Below are positions 5,052 through 7,510 of a stretch of 7,510 bases of DNA, piece after piece. The position numbers and the translations under genes were made by a program. The notes under the pieces were generated by a model. That model searched no databases. It saw only the letters and a list, made by a program, of their open reading frames with translations, and had not been told where the DNA came from. Each line of letters opens with the position of its first letter. Within the stretch, counting starts at the first letter, position 1. Origin of the DNA: JACQXM01 sp964569425 (GTDB taxonomy: Bacteria; Planctomycetota; Phycisphaerae; UBA1845); the NCBI GenBank assembly GCA_964569425.1, contig CAZMVD010000170.1, positions 1 through 7,510 of the forward strand, in the 5' to 3' direction.

Positions 5052-6794
5052 ATGAAAGATCGTCGATCCTGCCGCAGCACCCCGCCCGCCTTTGACCCGC
5101 CGGACGATGCGGGCCTCCGCCTTCCGCATTCCGCATTCCGCATTCCCCCTTCCCTCCGCGCCTTCGTGCCTTCGTGGCTTCGTGCCTCTCTTGCCGTTCC
5201 GCATTCCGCATTCCGCACTCTTCCCCCATTCGCCATTCTATTCGTGGTGTTGCTTGCGGCTCCGGTATCCTCCGCGCCCATCGATCCGCACAACCCTCCC
5301 GCGGGGCGTTTCAGCGACGATTGGATGGAGATTTACCTTGCCGGCCAGAAAGTCGGCTATGCCCATTCGACCATGACGCGCGAGGGGGACGTGGTGCATT
5401 CGAGCACGACCACGGTGATGCAGCTCGGCCGGGTGGAGCAGCCCATCAAGGTGACGGTCAGCGAACGCGCGGTGGAGACGCTGGACGGCAAGCCGAAGTC
5501 TTTCGAGTCGGTGCAGGACCTGGCGGTACAGAAGGTCGTGCTCAAGGGCGCCTTCGAGGGCGATAAAGTGAACATCGTGAGCAGCCAGTTCGGCATCGAG
5601 CGGCGCGAGAACTATGAACTGCCCGCGGGCGCACGGCTGAAGACGTGGGGGGGCTTTCGCGAAAGTCTGCTGCGCGGATTTGAACCGGGCACACAGTACC
5701 GCATGGACCTGTACGAGCCCTCGTTCCGGCTGGATGCGCCGATTGTCGCGACCACGCAGATCGGCGACGCCGAGGAGTTCGAGCTGCGCGGCCGCAAGAT
5801 CCGCGGACGCAAAGTCACCACCACGATGAGCGCGCCGATGGGCGAGTTGAAGGTGCTGGCATGGGTGGACGAATCGGGCCGGCCGCTGCTGGGGCGGATG
5901 CCCGCGCCGGGGCTGGGCGACATGGAGATGGTGACCGTGGACCAGGCGAAGGCGCTGGCCGAGTTCGTGCCGCCGGAACTGTTCATGACCACGGTGGTGA
6001 AGGCGAAGCGCAAGATCGACTACAAGAACGCGCAGTCGATCCGCTACCGGCTGCGGACCACGCACGAGCACGCGGACCTGGGCGAGATTCCGGACACCGG
6101 GGGGCAGCGGGTGACGGCGCGCGGAGAGGGGAGCGTGGAACTGCTGGTGACACGTGCGCGGCACCAGCCTGTCGGGGGGGCGGCGGCCGCGCCGAGTGCC
6201 ACCAATACGGCACCGGCGTCCGACGGCGCGGCCGCGGCGCGCGATCCGGCGCTGGCCGAGTACCTCGACGGCAACCTGATGATGAACCTCGACGATGCCA
6301 AGCTGGTGGCACTGGCCAAACAGGCGGCGGGCGAGGAGCGCGAGCCTTTTGCGCTGGCCGACCGGCTGCGCCGCTTCGTGAGCGAGTACGTGGAGAGCAA
6401 GAACCTCAACATCGGCTTTGCCACTGCCAGCGAGGTGGCACGCACGCGCGAAGGCGACTGCAGCGAGCACGGCGTGCTGCTGGCGGCGCTGGGGCGGCTC
6501 AACGGTTTGCCGAGCCGGGTGGCCGTGGGGCTGGCGTACGTGCCGCTGTTCGGCCGGCAGGACGACATTTTCGGCTATCACCTCTGGACGCAGTTCTACC
6601 TTGACGGGCGGTGGATCGACTTCGACGCGGCGCTGAATGAGCCGGTGTGCAGCCCGATCCGCATCGCGTTTGCGGTGTCGTCGCTGAAGAGCGCGGGGCT
6701 GGCCGATCTGAGTTTGCCATTGCTCAACAAAATCGGCGCGATCGACATTGACATTCTGGAGATCGAGCCGGTTTCGCCGGGCGCGGGGAAGTAG
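5052..6794 (+). CDS. exported transglutaminase-like cysteine protein
   Basis: A 580-residue secreted or periplasmic protein. Its C-terminal core (~425-545) is of the transglutaminase/papain-like fold, with Cys470 in EGDCSEHG, His510 in GYHLWTQFYLDG and Asp525 in RWIDFDAA. These three fit the catalytic triad seen in bacterial transglutaminase-like peptidases. Residues ~80-365 form a long beta-rich region that I cannot name (starts DDWMEIYLAGQKVGYAH, a segment often seen before such cores). A low-complexity Ala-rich linker (371-397) joins the two. The hydrophobic core of the signal peptide (FAILFVVLLAAPVSSA) only begins at residue 60. The residues before it are encoded by short-period repeats, making an abnormally long leader. 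ATG 5052 has AAAGGAA about 10 bases upstream; ATG 5001 is in frame but less well placed. Substrate unknown; peptide hydrolysis or cell-wall work is possible. It ends right against a parS-like palindrome. Confidence 0.88.
   Translation: MKDRRSCRSTPPAFDPPDDAGLRLPHSAFRIPPSLRAFVPSWLRASLAVPHSAFRTLPPFAILFVVLLAAPVSSAPIDPHNPPAGRFSDDWMEIYLAGQKVGYAHSTMTREGDVVHSSTTTVMQLGRVEQPIKVTVSERAVETLDGKPKSFESVQDLAVQKVVLKGAFEGDKVNIVSSQFGIERRENYELPAGARLKTWGGFRESLLRGFEPGTQYRMDLYEPSFRLDAPIVATTQIGDAEEFELRGRKIRGRKVTTTMSAPMGELKVLAWVDESGRPLLGRMPAPGLGDMEMVTVDQAKALAEFVPPELFMTTVVKAKRKIDYKNAQSIRYRLRTTHEHADLGEIPDTGGQRVTARGEGSVELLVTRARHQPVGGAAAAPSATNTAPASDGAAAARDPALAEYLDGNLMMNLDDAKLVALAKQAAGEEREPFALADRLRRFVSEYVESKNLNIGFATASEVARTREGDCSEHGVLLAALGRLNGLPSRVAVGLAYVPLFGRQDDIFGYHLWTQFYLDGRWIDFDAALNEPVCSPIRIAFAVSSLKSAGLADLSLPLLNKIGAIDIDILEIEPVSPGAGK
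5122..5218 (+). repeat. GCATTCC and CTTCGTG short-period repeats inside a coding leader
   Basis: Three TTCCGCA units occur at 5122-5146, CTTCGTG-type units at 5162-5186, and again three TTCCGCA units at 5197-5218. The repeats keep the transglutaminase frame open and code for the near-duplicate peptides PHSAFRIP and PHSAFRTLP. From memory, both repeat types are scattered between genes in Planctomycetota-like genomes; here they lie inside a gene. Confidence 0.7.
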
Positions 6795-6810
6795 TGTTTC
6801 GCGCGAAACA
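6795..6810. promoter_or_regulatory. parS-like palindrome, GCGC variant (site 1)
   Basis: TGTTTCGCGCGAAACA is a perfect 16-bp palindrome. It differs from the ParB site TGTTTCACGTGAAACA only at the two symmetric positions 7 and 10 (G and C in place of A and T). It begins at the first base after the transglutaminase stop codon. TTGCGC follows at 6814-6819, exactly 3 bp after the site. No left arm is present. ParB and its relative Noc are known to separate their sites at central bases, so this may be a weak parS site, a site for a paralogue, or a decayed copy. Confidence 0.65.
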
Positions 6811-6821
6811 GTCTTGCGCGG

Positions 6822-6860
6822 AGGGGCAACCCCCCTGTGTCCCCCCTTGGTAAGGGGGGA
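6822..6860. repeat. C/G-run inverted repeats, stem-loop 6840-6860
   Basis: TCCCCCCTT (6840-6848) pairs perfectly with AAGGGGGGA (6852-6860) across a GGT loop, giving a 9-bp stem. A smaller GGGG/CCCC pair precedes it (6822-6833). This is a recognisable dispersed intergenic repeat type (CCCCCCTTGGTAAGGGGGG). It lies 45 bases after the transglutaminase stop. It could end the transcript, but no T-run follows. Confidence 0.6.
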
Positions 6861-6895
6861 GGATCACGCGTTATTCGCGGCCTTGCACGCGAGGT

Positions 6896-6929
6896 GCGCA
6901 ACTGTGTTTCGCGCGAAGCGAGCTTGCGC
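6896..6929. promoter_or_regulatory. parS-like site 2 with both outer arms
   Basis: The core TGTTTCGCGCGAAGCG (6905-6920) is the GCGC variant with two further mismatches at its right end. GCGCAA (6896-6901) lies exactly 3 bp before it and TTGCGC (6924-6929) exactly 3 bp after. The outer arms extend to 7 bp if T6895 and A6930 are counted. The core is weaker than in the other sites, but the arms are perfect. Confidence 0.6.
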
Positions 6930-6984
6930 AAAAAAGCCGGAACGTCGAAACGTTGGGGGCGCGGGCACGGAGGCCCACGCCACT

Positions 6985-7018
6985 GCGCAAATGTGTTTCA
7001 CGTGAAACGAGCTTGCGC
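6985..7018. promoter_or_regulatory. parS site 3 with both outer arms
   Basis: The core TGTTTCACGTGAAACG (6994-7009) matches the ParB parS consensus at 15 of 16 bases and contains the full 14-bp GTTTCACGTGAAAC. GCGCAA (6985-6990) and TTGCGC (7013-7018) flank it symmetrically at 3 bp, making a 34-bp nested palindrome. This is probably a true ParB-binding site. Confidence 0.85.
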
Positions 7019-7071
7019 GAGAAACGCCGAAACGCCAAGAGGGCGAGGCGAGAGGCGGGAGGAGGTTCTTG

Positions 7072-7101
7072 AATTGCGGATTGTGGATTTCGGATTGCGG
7101 A
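7072..7101 (-). repeat. GGATT-type short-period repeat
   Basis: ATTGCGG, ATTGTGG, ATTTCGG and ATTGCGG units run in tandem with a period of about 7. They lie in non-coding DNA between parS sites 3 and 4. A related block of GGCAAAAGGCAACGGGCAAC units follows at ~7151-7170. Both resemble scattered intergenic repeats and have no coding pattern. Confidence 0.55.
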
Positions 7102-7203
7102 GGATCGGCGAAGGCGGGAAGGCAACGAGGGAACAAGGCGGCAGGCAGCTGGCAAAAGGCAACGGGCAACAGGTCATAGGGGGCGGGGGTGTTAAAATGG
7201 GCA

Positions 7204-7219
7204 TGTTTCACGTGAAACA
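7204..7219. promoter_or_regulatory. parS centromere site 4, perfect
   Basis: TGTTTCACGTGAAACA is a perfect 16-bp palindrome identical to the well-known ParB/Spo0J parS consensus. TTGCGC follows at 7223-7228, again exactly 3 bp downstream. The left outer arm is absent here. In other bacteria such sites gather near the replication origin and nucleate ParB loading for chromosome segregation. Confidence 0.9.
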
Positions 7220-7379
7220 AGTTTGCGCTGGGTCCGCGCCAGTTATTTGGTGCTTGGGGCAAAGAGTTATCGGGCGAAATATTATGGGACGTGAATTTTG
7301 AGGTAGGTGGATGTTAGGTTTTCCGGTACGACTGGTGCAGGGAAGAGCGCTTTTTCAGTGCCCAGCGCGGCGCGGGAAA

Positions 7380-7510
7380 TTATCGTTGGCGGTTTACCTG
7401 CCGTAGCGCTCCCAGCATCACCTGCTGGATGTCATGTGTCCGGCCCGGTTTCGTCGAACTGTTCGGCTTCAATCCGTCGCCGTCGTTCGTCCAGTAGCTC
7501 ACCTTCGAAC
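7380..7510 (-). CDS. possible partial gene entering from the right edge
   Basis: On the minus strand a frame stays open from the window edge (first full codon at 7508) to TAA at 7380-7382. It gives 42 codons with largely G/C third positions in the part nearest the edge. The sequence contains SYWTNDGDGLKPNSS and THDIQQVMLGALRQ, which read like a natural protein but which I do not recognise. A competing minus-strand frame ends at 7432 with more mixed third positions. The start lies outside the window. The third-position bias is the only real support. Confidence 0.35.
   Translation of the reverse strand, partial: SKVSYWTNDGDGLKPNSSTKPGRTHDIQQVMLGALRQVNRQR

Noticed and set aside
3876..5204. 442-codon open frame on the minus strand
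   Set aside because: It lies antisense to the well-supported sdhB and parts of two other genes. Its product is Ala/Arg/His-rich with no domain, as expected for an antisense shadow in GC-rich DNA.
5238..6581. 447-codon open frame on the minus strand
   Set aside because: It is entirely antisense to the transglutaminase gene, which has a clear catalytic triad and signal peptide. The minus product is low-complexity and His/Arg-rich.
6795..7250. CRISPR array
   Set aside because: The repeated units are palindromic 16-34 bp sites at irregular spacing (110, 89, 210 bp) with no uniform spacers. They match parS instead.
6837..7301. 154-codon plus-strand open frame through the parS cluster, and a 132-codon minus-strand frame at 6864-7262
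   Set aside because: Their only striking peptides (FHVKR, FHVKQ, FHVKH) come from translating parS palindromes, and the rest is repeat-encoded. Both strands are open because of high GC.
7432..7510. Alternative minus-strand partial frame ending at TCA 7432
   Set aside because: It is only 25 codons with mixed third positions; the overlapping frame ending at 7380 is longer and more GC-biased at third positions.

Overview
The window is GC-rich (about 60-65% in the housekeeping-like genes), with tightly packed small genes, and its gene-free stretches carry several short-period repeats. The repeat types are CTTCGTG units, GCATTCC units, GGATTGCGGATT-like units, and a stem-loop unit built on CCCTGGGT...ACCCAGGG. 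From memory, this mix is common in Planctomycetota and related uncultured lineages. The Bacillus-type succinate dehydrogenase iron-sulfur protein does not contradict that. The taxon is an inference, with no marker gene to settle it.

Layout. 1-528 is non-coding repeat territory: a G-rich ~10-bp repeat with a G-quadruplex pattern, a 14-bp stem-loop, and two ~42-bp direct repeats 70 bp apart. 556-1740 encodes a lipoprotein-like trypsin-family serine protease of visibly lower GC than its neighbours. 2022-3019 holds three co-directional small genes: a DUF4160 protein, a DUF2442 protein (a pair typical of putative toxin-antitoxin modules) and a SMI1/KNR4 (SUKH) family protein. 3346-3947 is a two-gene unit of a HEPN-domain protein and a small unknown protein; the HEPN reading frame seems to start upstream of any standard start codon. 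4122-4883 is sdhB, complete with all three Fe-S cluster motifs but without sdhA or sdhC beside it. 5052-6794 is an exported transglutaminase-like cysteine protein whose N-terminus is lengthened by a repeat block lying between the start codon and the signal peptide. A minus-strand gene may enter from the right edge (7380-7510).

The most striking region is the tail, 6795-7228. It holds four copies of a ParB-type parS palindrome. One is a perfect TGTTTCACGTGAAACA, one is a one-base variant, and two carry a GCGC centre in place of ACGT; of these two, one is itself a perfect palindrome. All four are followed, exactly 3 bp later, by TTGCGC. Two of them also have the mirror-image GCGCAA 3 bp before, which gives 34-bp nested palindromes. 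This looks like a chromosome-segregation (centromere) cluster with an undescribed outer arm. It suggests the window lies in the origin-proximal part of the chromosome, or on a replicon with a ParABS system.

The genes do not form one pathway. The left half (protease, DUF4160/DUF2442, SUKH, HEPN pair) resembles accessory cargo of the toxin-antitoxin and immunity kind. The right half (sdhB, transglutaminase, parS cluster) looks like core chromosome.
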